Source: JACVRW01 sp963733885 (GTDB lineage: Bacteria; Actinomycetota; Thermoleophilia; Solirubrobacterales; Thermoleophilaceae). From it: a stretch of 64,000 nt of DNA. A model generated the notes under the pieces. That model had not been told where the DNA came from and ran no database searches. It worked only from the letters and a program-made list of their open reading frames with translations. The stretch covers positions 530,293-594,292 of the forward strand of contig CAVTES010000006.1 in assembly GCA_963733885.1 (NCBI GenBank), in the 5' to 3' direction. The position numbers and the translations under genes were made by a program. Position 1 is the stretch's first letter. Each line of letters begins with the position of its first letter. Positions 8,462 to 16,560 of the stretch are shown piece after piece.

Positions 8462-10442
8462 GTTCGACCTCCACGCGGTTGTCGTTGAAGGTCGGGGCAT
8501 TCCCCAGTCCCGTCAGGCGCTGCGAGGTCGTGGCCTGGCCGCTGCGGCCCTCCGGGTAGTCGCAGTTCCACCACCCCATCGGGGCGACGAGCACCCCGGG
8601 ACGGGTGTCGTCCGAGACACGGGCGGCGCAGACGAAGGAGCCGCGCGCATTGAACACCCTTACCTGGCTGCCCTCGTTGACGCCCCGAGGAGACGCATCC
8701 GCCGGATGGAGCACCACCAGCGGCTCCGGCTGGGCCGAGTGCTGGCGCCGCTGATTCGCGAAGGTCGAATTGAGGAAGAGGTGGGTCTTCGGCGTGATCA
8801 TCGCCAGCGGAAAGCGCTCCGCCAGCGCCGCGTCCGCCACCTCGGCGGGTGGCTCGTAGCTCGCGTGCAGCGCCACGCGGCCGGTCTCCGTGGCGAACCC
8901 GCCCTCGGCGTGCGGGGCCGGACCCTGGCCAAGGTCGATCTTCTGCCAGCCGCGGGTGCGCAGCTCGCCCTCGTCGAAGCCGGCGAGCGCCGCGTCGACC
9001 AGCTCGGCGTCGGTCTCGCGGAAGCATGGGTCGTCCAGCCCGAGCCGCGCGGCGATGAGCCGGAACGCCTCGGTGTTCGGCTTCGCCTCGCCCAGCGGCT
9101 CGATCGCCGGCTCGTTCCAGGTCAGGTAGTGGTGGCCCCAGGAGAAAACGATGTCGAGGTGCTCGAGCTGGGTGGTCACGGGGAGCACCACCTCGGCGTA
9201 GGAGGCCGTGTCCGTCATGAACTGCTCGAGCACCACGCTGAAGAGGTCGTGCCTGCGGAGGCCTTGAAGCACCTTTGCCTGATCGGGGGCGATCGCCGCG
9301 GGGTTCGAGCTCCAGCAGACCAACGCCTTGATCGGCGGGTCGAGCGACGGGTCGGTCAGCGCCGCGCCGAGCTGCGACATGTTGATCGTGCGGACCGGCC
9401 CGGGACGCAGGTCCTCGCGCCGAAGCGGGCCGGCGCTGACCGCGCTGGCGGTGGCCCGCGGGAGGTACGAGCAGCCGCCGCCCCTGTCGCGCCACGCTCC
9501 GGTGAGCGCGGGCAGCGAGGCGATCGTGGCGTAGGCAATGGGCGCACCCATGTGGCGCTGGGCGCCGACGCCGAGGCGCAGCAGCGCGGGACGAGTCGAG
9601 GCGAACTCGTGTCCCGCCCGCTCCACATCCGCGGCCGGCACCCCGCACTTCCGGGCCCAGTGCTCGACCGGAAAGCGCCGCACGGCGGTGAGCAGCTCGT
9701 CATAGCCGTCCGCGTGCGCTCGGCACCACTCGTCGTCGTGGAGTTCGGCGTCCACGATCGCGCGCATCATGCCGATCGCCAGCGCGGCGTCGGTGCCGGG
9801 CAGCGGGCTCAGGTGCTCGTCGGCCACCCGGGCGGTGCGGCTGCGGAACGGGTCGACCACCACGAGCCGGGCGCCCGCCGCGCGCGCATCGAGGAGCTTG
9901 CGCCACAGGTGCGGCGCCGTGGAGAGCGGGTTCCAGCCCCAGACGAGCAAGTAGCGGGCGTGCGGCCACTCCTCCGGATCGACCTCGGGCGAGACGCCGT
10001 GCGTCATCGCGGTGCCGGTGTTGCCGGCCGTGGCGCAGATGGTCCGCTCGAGCGCGGAGGCCCCGAGCGCGTTCATGACCCGAGCGCTCATCGTGTTGCC
10101 CTGGATCAGGCCCTGGGTGCCCATATAGGAGTAGGGCAGGATCGATTCGCCCCCGAACTCATCGCGGGCGCGGGTGATGCCCGTCGCGACCCTGTCGAGC
10201 GCCTCGTCCCATGACGCCCGGCGGAAGGAGCCGTCCTCGCGCACCAATGGGTGCAGGATGCGGTCCTCGGAGTACACGCGCTCGAGGTAGTTCGAGACCT
10301 TGCCGCAGAGAAAGCCGACCGTGATCGGATGATCGGGGTCGCCGGCGACCTTGACCGCCCGCCCGTCCTCGACGGTGGTGTGCATCGCGCAGGTGTCGGG
10401 ACAGTCGTGCGGGCAGGCGCCGCGCACCACCGGGGGGGCCAT
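8454..10442 (-). CDS. Molybdopterin-dependent oxidoreductase (DMSO reductase superfamily)
   Basis: A 662-residue catalytic subunit. The N-terminus binds a 4Fe-4S cluster through CPHDCPDTC and a fourth Cys in FLCGKVSNY. Further blocks are SWDEALDRVATGI, LVWGWNPLSTAPHLW and the C-terminal MopB-type barrel (ITPKTHLFLNSTFANQRR). There is no TAT signal, so it is probably cytoplasmic. No partner electron-transfer subunit lies next to it, as is common for formate-dehydrogenase-H-like or BisC/thiosulfate-reductase-like enzymes; the substrate cannot be predicted. It lies 9 bp downstream of recR in the same direction. Confidence 0.85.
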   Translation of the reverse strand: MAPPVVRGACPHDCPDTCAMHTTVEDGRAVKVAGDPDHPITVGFLCGKVSNYLERVYSEDRILHPLVREDGSFRRASWDEALDRVATGITRARDEFGGESILPYSYMGTQGLIQGNTMSARVMNALGASALERTICATAGNTGTAMTHGVSPEVDPEEWPHARYLLVWGWNPLSTAPHLWRKLLDARAAGARLVVVDPFRSRTARVADEHLSPLPGTDAALAIGMMRAIVDAELHDDEWCRAHADGYDELLTAVRRFPVEHWARKCGVPAADVERAGHEFASTRPALLRLGVGAQRHMGAPIAYATIASLPALTGAWRDRGGGCSYLPRATASAVSAGPLRREDLRPGPVRTINMSQLGAALTDPSLDPPIKALVCWSSNPAAIAPDQAKVLQGLRRHDLFSVVLEQFMTDTASYAEVVLPVTTQLEHLDIVFSWGHHYLTWNEPAIEPLGEAKPNTEAFRLIAARLGLDDPCFRETDAELVDAALAGFDEGELRTRGWQKIDLGQGPAPHAEGGFATETGRVALHASYEPPAEVADAALAERFPLAMITPKTHLFLNSTFANQRRQHSAQPEPLVVLHPADASPRGVNEGSQVRVFNARGSFVCAARVSDDTRPGVLVAPMGWWNCDYPEGRSGQATTSQRLTGLGNAPTFNDNRVEVELT

Positions 10443-10451
10443 GTGCCCAGG

Positions 10452-11054
10452 CTACAACGAGTGCCGGCCCCGGAGGGCGCGTCCCAGCGTGATCTCGTCC
10501 GCGTACTCGAGGTCGGAGCCCACCGGCAGGCCGCTGGCCAGTCGGGTCACCGCCACGTCCGGGGCCCGCTCGCGCACCACGTCGGCGAGGTAGAGCGCGG
10601 TGGCCTCGCCGGTGGTGGTGGCGTTGGTGGCGATCACGACCTCGCGCACGCCGGCGCCGTTGTCCACCCGGCCGAGCAGCTCGGAAACGTGCAGGTGCTC
10701 GGGATCGACGCCGTCGATCGGCGACAGCGCCCCGCCCAGCACGTGGTAGCGGCCGTGGAACTCGCCGGAGCGCTCGATCGGGATCACGTCGCTCGGCTGC
10801 TCGACCACGCAGATGATGGCCGCCTCGCGCCGCTCGTCCTGGCAGATGCGGCAGGTGGCCTCCGTGGCGAGGTTGAAGCAGACCTCGCAGTGGCCGACCG
10901 TCGCCTTGACCTCGCGGATGGCGTCGGCGAGCGCGAGTGCCTCGTCCTCCGGGGTGCTGAGGATGTGGAAGGCGAGCCGCTGGGCGGTGCGCTGGCCGAT
11001 GCCCGGCAGGCGCGCCAGCTCGGTGATCAGACGATTGACCGGCGCCGCGAACAC
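10452..11054 (-). CDS. recR: Recombination mediator RecR
   Basis: A 200-residue DNA-repair protein that works with RecF/RecO to load RecA on gapped DNA. The order is HhH (LARLPGIGQRTAQRLAFHIL), a zinc finger (CEVCFNLATEATCRIC), a Toprim domain (IICVVEQPSDVIPIE) and a C-terminal wing (SGLPVGSDLEYADEITLGRA). In most bacteria recR follows dnaX-ybaB; here an oppositely oriented FAD oxidoreductase separates them, so recR needs its own promoter. Confidence 0.96.
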   Translation of the reverse strand: MFAAPVNRLITELARLPGIGQRTAQRLAFHILSTPEDEALALADAIREVKATVGHCEVCFNLATEATCRICQDERREAAIICVVEQPSDVIPIERSGEFHGRYHVLGGALSPIDGVDPEHLHVSELLGRVDNGAGVREVVIATNATTTGEATALYLADVVRERAPDVAVTRLASGLPVGSDLEYADEITLGRALRGRHSL

Positions 11055-11069
11055 GAACGACGAAGCCTA

Positions 11070-12183
11070 ATGTTGGCGTCGGTCGTGCCCTCCGCACTCG
11101 TCATCGGCGCCGGGGTCTTCGGCGCGTCGCTCGCCGACCGGCTCGCCCGCGAGGGCTGGGAGGTCACGCTCGTGGACCGCTTCGAGCCCGGTCACCGGCG
11201 TGCCGAGTCCGGCGGCGAAACGCGTCTGATCCGCTGCTCCCACGGCGCCCGACGGCTTCTACACGCGTTCGGCGCGCCGGGCGCTCGAGCTGTGGCGCGA
11301 GCTGGGCGAGGGTGTGCTGGTGGAGTCGGGCGTGGCCTGGTTCGCCCGCCGCGAGGACGGCTGGGAGGCGGACAGCGAGCGGGTGCTGCGCGCAGCCGAA
11401 ATCCCGGTCGAGCGGATGTCGCCCGAGGAAGGCGCACGCCTCTTCCCGAGCCTCGCCGTGGATGACCTCGCCTTCGTCCTGCACGAGCCGGAGGCGGGCG
11501 TGCTGCGTGCAGCGGACGGCGTGCGGGCGCTGGTGCGGCGGGCGCGCGAGGCGGGCGCGCGGCTCGTGATCGGCGAAGCGGAACCGTCTGGCTCCGTGGC
11601 AGCGGTCGATGGCCGGACGCTCGAGGCCGACTTCGTCATCTGGGCCTGCGGCGCCTGGCTGCGCGGGCTCTTTCCGGAGCTCGTGCCCATGCGGGTCACG
11701 TTCCAGCAGCTCGTCCTGTTCGAGGCGTCGCCAGAGTGGAACGCGCCCGGCTGGGTCGACTTCGACAGCGCCTTCTATGGACACGCGCGCGTGGAGGGCG
11801 TCGGCTTCAAGGTCGGCCCCGACATGGACGGCGTCGAGGTGGATCCCGACACGCGACCGCTGGAGGCGACCGCGGAGGCCGTGGCGACCGCGCGCGAGTA
11901 CCTCGCCATGCGCTTCCCTGCCCTGGCCGGCGCGCCGCTCGCCGGCTCGCCCGGCTGCCACTACGGCCTCACGCCCGACGGCGAGTTCGTCTTCGCCCGC
12001 CACCCGGAGCACGAGCGCGTCTGGCTGCTCGGCGGCGGCTCGGGGCATGGCTACAAGCACGGGCCGCCGCTGGCGGAGCACGTGGCGGCCGTGCTGGCCG
12101 GCACGGCCGACCCGGAGCCCCGCTTCGCCCTCGGCGAGCGCAGGGCGAAACGAAGCCTGCGGACCGCCGGCGCGGCGGGCTAG
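11070..12183 (+). CDS. FAD-dependent oxidoreductase (DAO/sarcosine-oxidase-like), frameshifted
   Basis: The N-terminus has the Rossmann motif VIGAGVFGASLADRLAREGW and GGETRLIR; the C-terminus has CHYGLTPDGEFVFARHPE and LLGGGSGHGYKHGP, typical of the DAO family that oxidises amines or amino acids with FAD. The frame changes once near 11249 (an extra C in CGGCGCCCGAC), after which DGFYTRSARRALELWRE joins the two parts. It is divergent from recR and convergent with ybaB, and its TAG stop lies inside the inverted repeat at 12180-12218. The physiological substrate is unknown. Confidence 0.82.
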
Positions 12184-12218
12184 TACACGCGACCGGAAGT
12201 TGCGGGAGCGTGTACTAG
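12180..12218. terminator. Bidirectional terminator-like repeat shared by two convergent genes
   Basis: CTAGTACACGC (12180-12190) and GCGTGTACTAG (12208-12218) form a perfect 11-bp inverted repeat around 17 nt. The stop codons of the FAD oxidoreductase and of the frameshift-corrected ybaB lie in opposite arms. It is placed to separate the convergent transcripts. Confidence 0.6.
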
Positions 12219-12560
12219 AAACCCGGAAGTCCCAGGCCGCCCAGGCCGCCCGGCCCTGCGAGCCCGCCCCGCCGCGGCGTTCATCTTGCTCGCGGCCAGC
12301 TCCTGGGCGGAGCGGATCGCCTCGTTCGTGGCGGCTTGGACCATGTCCTGGAGCATCTCGACATCGTCGGGATCGACCGCCTCGGGGTCGATCCGCACCT
12401 CCCGCAGCTCCAGGTCGCCGGTGATCTTCACGGTCACCATTCCGCCGCCGGCGCTGGCCTCCACGACCTCGTTCTTCAGCTCCTCCTGAGCCTTGACCAT
12501 GTCGGCCTGCATCTTCTGGACCTGCTTCATCATGGCGTTCATGTTGGGCTGGCCGGCCAT
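12215..12560 (-). CDS. ybaB: YbaB/EbfC nucleoid-associated protein, frameshifted near the C-terminus
   Basis: A DNA-binding dimer of about 114 residues usually encoded between dnaX and recR. The core is intact: MNAMMKQVQKMQADMVKAQE, GGGMVTVKITGDLELREVRI and DMVQAATNEAIRSAQELA. The natural frame continues into an Arg-rich tail, but removing one base near 12270 gives the usual glycine-rich ending GPGGLGGLGLPGF and a TAG inside the terminator repeat. That supports a sequence error here. It follows dnaX with a 167-bp gap that contains a multi-branched inverted-repeat structure. Confidence 0.9.
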
Positions 12561-12580
12561 TGGTCAGTGGTCTCCTTCGA

Positions 12581-12711
12581 AAGTACGGTCGTGGCTCGGC
12601 GAGCGAGAACCGAGCCTGGGTGTGCACGCGAGCGCAGCCAATGCAGCGCATTGGCGAGCATCGCGGGTGCGGCCAGGCGAAGGTTCGCAGCCGCCGAACA
12701 CGATCGTACTT
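12581..12711. ncRNA. Cloverleaf-like structured intergenic region between dnaX and ybaB
   Basis: A closing stem pairs AAGTACGGTCGTG (12581-12593) with CACGATCGTACTT (12699-12711), one position being G-T. Inside lie GCTCGG/CCGAGC, CCAATGC/GCATTGG and a CGGC-GCGAA/TTCGC-GCCG hairpin. It is not a tRNA, and it does not contain the SRP core (that gene is at 19291-19571). The G-T pair would be a G-U wobble only in plus-strand RNA, opposite to the flanking genes, so an antisense RNA or a DNA structure is possible. Function unknown. Confidence 0.4.
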
Positions 12712-12727
12712 GAGGAGGCGACCACTA

Positions 12728-14386
12728 CTAGCCTCCTTCCTCGTCGAAGACTTCCTCGGCCGCGAACTCCGCTCGCAGGCGCTTGATCAGCTCCTCCTCG
12801 CCCAGCAGGACGGGACCGCCCGGCGCCGCGTCCTCGCGAAGCTCGTAGGCCACCGTCAGCGACCTGCCGGTGAGACCGTGCAGCGCCCGCTGGACCAGGT
12901 CGCGGTTCGCCTCGACCTTCTTCTTCACGAAGGAGGCATCCGTGGGAAAGGCGACCGCGAGCCGGGCGCCCTCGAGGCTCACCGGCCGGGCGGCGCCCAG
13001 CGCGGCGCCGAGCATCTGGTTCTCCTCGCACACGGCCTCGGCCACGGCGGGCCAGACGGTCAGGATCTGCTCGAGCTCGATCGAGCCGGCCGGCGCCGGG
13101 TCGGCCTGCGCCTCCGGCTCCGCCGCCACCGCCGCTACCGGACCGCCGGCGGCGGAGCGGGTGGGCGCCGGCGGCGCCGCGGCGGGGCGCTCGGACGCGC
13201 TGTCCGCGGGCGCCGAGGCCTGCCGCGCGGAAGACGGCGCCTCTCCGCCCAGCCGCGCCTCGAGCTGCTCGATGCGGAACATCAGCGCCTGGAGCGAGAG
13301 GTCGGCCTGCGGCTGGGTCGCCTTCAGCAGCGCCATCTCGAGCTGTATGCGGGGCTCGGAGCCGTCCTTGACGGCCGCGATCGCGGCGGCCAGGAAGTCG
13401 ATCGCGCGCAGGATCTCTCCCTGCGACAGCCGGTCGGCCTGTTGCGCGAGGCGGTCCGTGTGCTCGGCGGTGACGGAGAACGAGTCGGGCACGTCGCCGA
13501 GCGTCTGCACCACGAAGAGGTGGCGCAGGTGAGCGGACAGGTCGCGCATGAACTGCGTGAAGTCGCGCCCCGAGTCGGACAGCCGCTGCACCGTGAGGAG
13601 CGCCGCGCGCGGGTCGCGATCGGCAAGCGCCTCCGCGGCGTCGAGCACCAGCTCGGCGTCGGCCACGCCGAGGATGTCGCGCACGTCCTCGAGCTTGACC
13701 TGCTTCCCGCCGTACGTGACGAGCTGCTCGAGCGTTCCGAGCGCGTCGCGGAAGCTGCCCGTGGCCGCGCGGGCGAGCATGCCCACGGCCGGGTCGGGCA
13801 GCTCGATCTCCTCCTCGGCGGCGACGCGCCGCAGCACGCCTGCGATCTGCTCGAGCGACGGGCGCTGGAAGTCGAAGCGGTGGCAGCGGTCGACGATCGT
13901 GGCCGGCACCTTGTGGGATTCGGTCGTGGCGAGCACGAAGACCACGTGCGAGGGCGGCTCCTCGAGCGTCTTCAGGAACGCGTTCCAGGCCGCCGCGGAG
14001 AGCATGTGCGCCTCGTCGAGGATGTAGATCCGGCGTCCGCCCTGCATCGGCGCGAGCGCCACGTTCTCGCGCAGTTCGCGGATGTCGTCCACCGAGTTGT
14101 TCGAGGCCGCGTCCATCTCCACCACGTCCAGCGAGGTGCCGGCGATGATCGCCTGGCATGCGGGATCCTCCGGGTCGAAGTCGGCGCGCGGCCCGCCGCT
14201 CGCGTTCAGCGCGCAAGCGAGCAGCTTGGCCATGGAGGTCTTCCCAGTTCCGCGCGAGCCGACGAACAGGTAGGCGTGGTGGACCTTGTCGAGCTCGATC
14301 GCGTTGCGCAAGGTGCGCACGATGTGCTCCTGGCCCACCACCTGGTCGAACGTCTTGGGGCGGTGGCGGCGGTAGAGGGAGAGCAT
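12728..14386 (-). CDS. dnaX: DNA polymerase III subunit gamma/tau
   Basis: The clamp-loader ATPase of 552 residues. The N-terminus MLSLYRRHRPKTFDQVVGQ is diagnostic; GSRGTGKTSMAKLLA is the P-loop, ILDEAHMLS the Walker B box and VLATTESHK sensor 1. The four zinc-binding cysteines usual in many DnaX proteins are largely absent in the segment after the P-loop. A Pro/Ala-rich linker (about residues 385-425) leads to a tau-like C-terminal domain. No slippery A-run for a gamma frameshift product is apparent. Upstream, the HD-GYP-like gene is divergent. Confidence 0.96.
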   Translation of the reverse strand: MLSLYRRHRPKTFDQVVGQEHIVRTLRNAIELDKVHHAYLFVGSRGTGKTSMAKLLACALNASGGPRADFDPEDPACQAIIAGTSLDVVEMDAASNNSVDDIRELRENVALAPMQGGRRIYILDEAHMLSAAAWNAFLKTLEEPPSHVVFVLATTESHKVPATIVDRCHRFDFQRPSLEQIAGVLRRVAAEEEIELPDPAVGMLARAATGSFRDALGTLEQLVTYGGKQVKLEDVRDILGVADAELVLDAAEALADRDPRAALLTVQRLSDSGRDFTQFMRDLSAHLRHLFVVQTLGDVPDSFSVTAEHTDRLAQQADRLSQGEILRAIDFLAAAIAAVKDGSEPRIQLEMALLKATQPQADLSLQALMFRIEQLEARLGGEAPSSARQASAPADSASERPAAAPPAPTRSAAGGPVAAVAAEPEAQADPAPAGSIELEQILTVWPAVAEAVCEENQMLGAALGAARPVSLEGARLAVAFPTDASFVKKKVEANRDLVQRALHGLTGRSLTVAYELREDAAPGGPVLLGEEELIKRLRAEFAAEEVFDEEGG

Positions 14387-14420
14387 GGATCGACCATGCT
14401 AGCTCCGAGGGTGGAGAGCA

Positions 14421-15158
14421 TTGAAGTCTCGCGGCCGGCTGCCGATCACAAGAGGGATGAGACCGCTCCCGCAGGGCATGAGGCCGCTGTCGAACCTCAC
14501 GCGCCGGACGGCAATGGCCGCCCTCGAGCGCGCCTCCGCGGATGCACGCAGCATGCCGGGCAACCTGCTGCCCCATGAGCGCCTCGACGAGCTCACCGGC
14601 GCGGCGCGACGCATCGTGGCCGAGGTCGAGCGCCTGCCCGAGGCGCCCTACGACTTGATCGGACGAGGAAACCGCCCGATCGACGCGACCGTGGTCGGGC
14701 TGCTCGCCGGACGCCGCCTCGAGCTGCCGGACGACGCGCTGCTGGAGCTAGGACTGGGGCTCTTCCTCATGGACATCGGCAAGCTCGCCCTGCCGCCGGC
14801 GATCGTGGAGAAGCCCGGTCCGCTCGACGAGGCCGAGTGCGAGCTGATGCGACGCCACCCCCAATACGGTCTCGACCTCCTGCGCGACGAGGATCTCGGC
14901 CCGGAGGGCCGCGCCGCGATCTGCTTCCACCACGAGCGCTGGGACGGCGCCGGGTACCCCTTCGGCCTCGCCGGCCCGGAGATCCCCCGGTTCGCCCGCA
15001 TCGCCGCGCTCGCCGAGGCCTTCACGGGCACCGCGTCCCAGGTCGACGGTGTGGATGCGCTGCGCGCCGGGGCGGGTGATGCCTTCGACCCCGAGCTGGT
15101 CGAGGTCTTCGAGAACGTGGCCATGGCCGCCTCGCCGGGCCTGGTCCTGGCGGCTTAG
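14421..15158 (+). CDS. HD-GYP-like protein with altered HD motif
   Basis: A 245-residue protein with the C-terminal signature HHERWDGAGYPFGLAG of HD-GYP cyclic-di-GMP phosphodiesterases, plus an RHPQYGLDLL block. The metal-binding HD pair reads LFLMDIGKLALP, so His is replaced by Met while Asp is kept; the domain may bind fewer metals or be regulatory only. Several in-frame ATGs (14421, 14460, 14478) make the start uncertain. It is divergent from dnaX and convergent with the secreted propeller-like gene. Confidence 0.7.
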   Translation: MKSRGRLPITRGMRPLPQGMRPLSNLTRRTAMAALERASADARSMPGNLLPHERLDELTGAARRIVAEVERLPEAPYDLIGRGNRPIDATVVGLLAGRRLELPDDALLELGLGLFLMDIGKLALPPAIVEKPGPLDEAECELMRRHPQYGLDLLRDEDLGPEGRAAICFHHERWDGAGYPFGLAGPEIPRFARIAALAEAFTGTASQVDGVDALRAGAGDAFDPELVEVFENVAMAASPGLVLAA

Positions 15159-15168
15159 CCTTAGCTCC

Positions 15169-16560
15169 TCAACAGACGCCCGTCCGTCCCGTTGGCCCGG
15201 ACGGGTCACGCGTCCGGAAGCAGAACAGGACCAGGTCGGGCTGGCGCCGCACGGCTTGCAGGGCTCGTTGCCCGCGAACAGGCACGAGCAGGCGCCGGCT
15301 GCGGCCCTGGCGGACACGGGCCGAGAGCGAGCCGATCGGCACGTTGCCGAACGCGGTGGCCCGCACGCGGCAGAGCCGGCCTGGACCGGAGATGCAGCGC
15401 ACCTCGACCGGGATCACGCGCCTGCGTATGAACCGCTCGATGGTGCTGACGCCGAACTCGACCGTCGCGATCACGGTGCGCAGGCAGGGCCCGCGCGGAA
15501 TCGATCGGCGCGACGCCGAGCGCATGGCTGCGGCGAGCTGGCAGTGGTCGGAGGCCCAAGCGACGTGCGCGCCGTCGAACGCGAGCGAGCGCACGTATGC
15601 GTGGACCGGGCCCCTGAAGGCGACCGGCGCGCGGTGCAGGCTCCGGAGGTCGGGCGGAAGCACCCCGGGCAGTTCCACCACGGCCACGCGCTGTCCGGCG
15701 GGCCCCGGTGCCGGTGTCACGATCGCGGCCCGGTTGCCCGAAACGACGAGCCCGTCGGGCAGGGCCGGCGGGTGGTAGACCGCGAATCCGCTCGCGCCGG
15801 CGGGCGCCCAGAACAGCACCAGGCCGGCCCCGAGAACCTCGGAGACGAAGGCGACCGAGCCGTCGGCGCCGAGGGCAAGCCGGAGCACCGGAGCGCCGGT
15901 GCCGAGGATCGGGATGCGGCGAAGCTCGGCACCCGTGGCCAGGTCGGCCACGACCACCGCGCGGTCGAGGGCCGGGTTGTGAGGGACCGGCGCCGCCACG
16001 AGGCCCCCGGCTACGGCCAGCCGGCTCGGATCGGCGCCGGGCGGCAGGGTGACTGTCCGAGGCGCCCCCGCTGCGCTCCGAGCGATTGCCTGGGGCCCGC
16101 CGGAGCCCCCAATCCGTTCGAGTGTGACCACTTCGTCCCGGCCGACCCAGACCGCCGGCTCGTTGGCGAGCCGGCGGTGTTCCCGCAGGCGGGAGGCGAG
16201 CTCTGAGAGCGGCTCGCCGAGCCGGCCGGCGAACAGCTCCGTGCGGTAGCGAGAGCCGCGCAGCCGGCGCGTGAGCCGCACCGCCACCCGCTCCCCGTCG
16301 GCCGCCAGGTTCCAACCGCCGACATCGCCGTCGAGCGACAGCGGAGGGAGTGATTGCCGGCCGGTGCCGTCGGGCGCGGCCGAGAAGAGACGGAGCACGC
16401 GGCCGGCGGAATCGCCGAAGACCACGCGCCCGCCGGCCAGCACGGGGCCGCCGTCGCCGGAGCGGTCGCCGCCGTCCAGGGCCACCACCTGGGCGGCGGA
16501 CGAGCCGGCCGTCCCCGCCCCGAGCACCAGGACGAGGCCCAGGACTGCCGCGAGCCTCAA
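15169..16560 (-). CDS. Secreted beta-propeller-like protein, function unknown
   Basis: A 463-residue protein with a clear signal peptide (MRLAAVLGLVLVLGAGTAGS followed by SAAQ). The mature part shows repeating hydrophobic/Gly patterns resembling propeller blades (PVLAGGRVVFGDSAGRVLRL, GADPSRLAVAGGLVAAPVPH), then a Cys-containing C-terminal domain. The ATG overlaps the stop of the AceE-like gene in an ATGA, so it may be cotranscribed with the E1 enzyme, although a functional link is not obvious. Confidence 0.6.
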   Translation of the reverse strand: MRLAAVLGLVLVLGAGTAGSSAAQVVALDGGDRSGDGGPVLAGGRVVFGDSAGRVLRLFSAAPDGTGRQSLPPLSLDGDVGGWNLAADGERVAVRLTRRLRGSRYRTELFAGRLGEPLSELASRLREHRRLANEPAVWVGRDEVVTLERIGGSGGPQAIARSAAGAPRTVTLPPGADPSRLAVAGGLVAAPVPHNPALDRAVVVADLATGAELRRIPILGTGAPVLRLALGADGSVAFVSEVLGAGLVLFWAPAGASGFAVYHPPALPDGLVVSGNRAAIVTPAPGPAGQRVAVVELPGVLPPDLRSLHRAPVAFRGPVHAYVRSLAFDGAHVAWASDHCQLAAAMRSASRRSIPRGPCLRTVIATVEFGVSTIERFIRRRVIPVEVRCISGPGRLCRVRATAFGNVPIGSLSARVRQGRSRRLLVPVRGQRALQAVRRQPDLVLFCFRTRDPSGPTGRTGVC

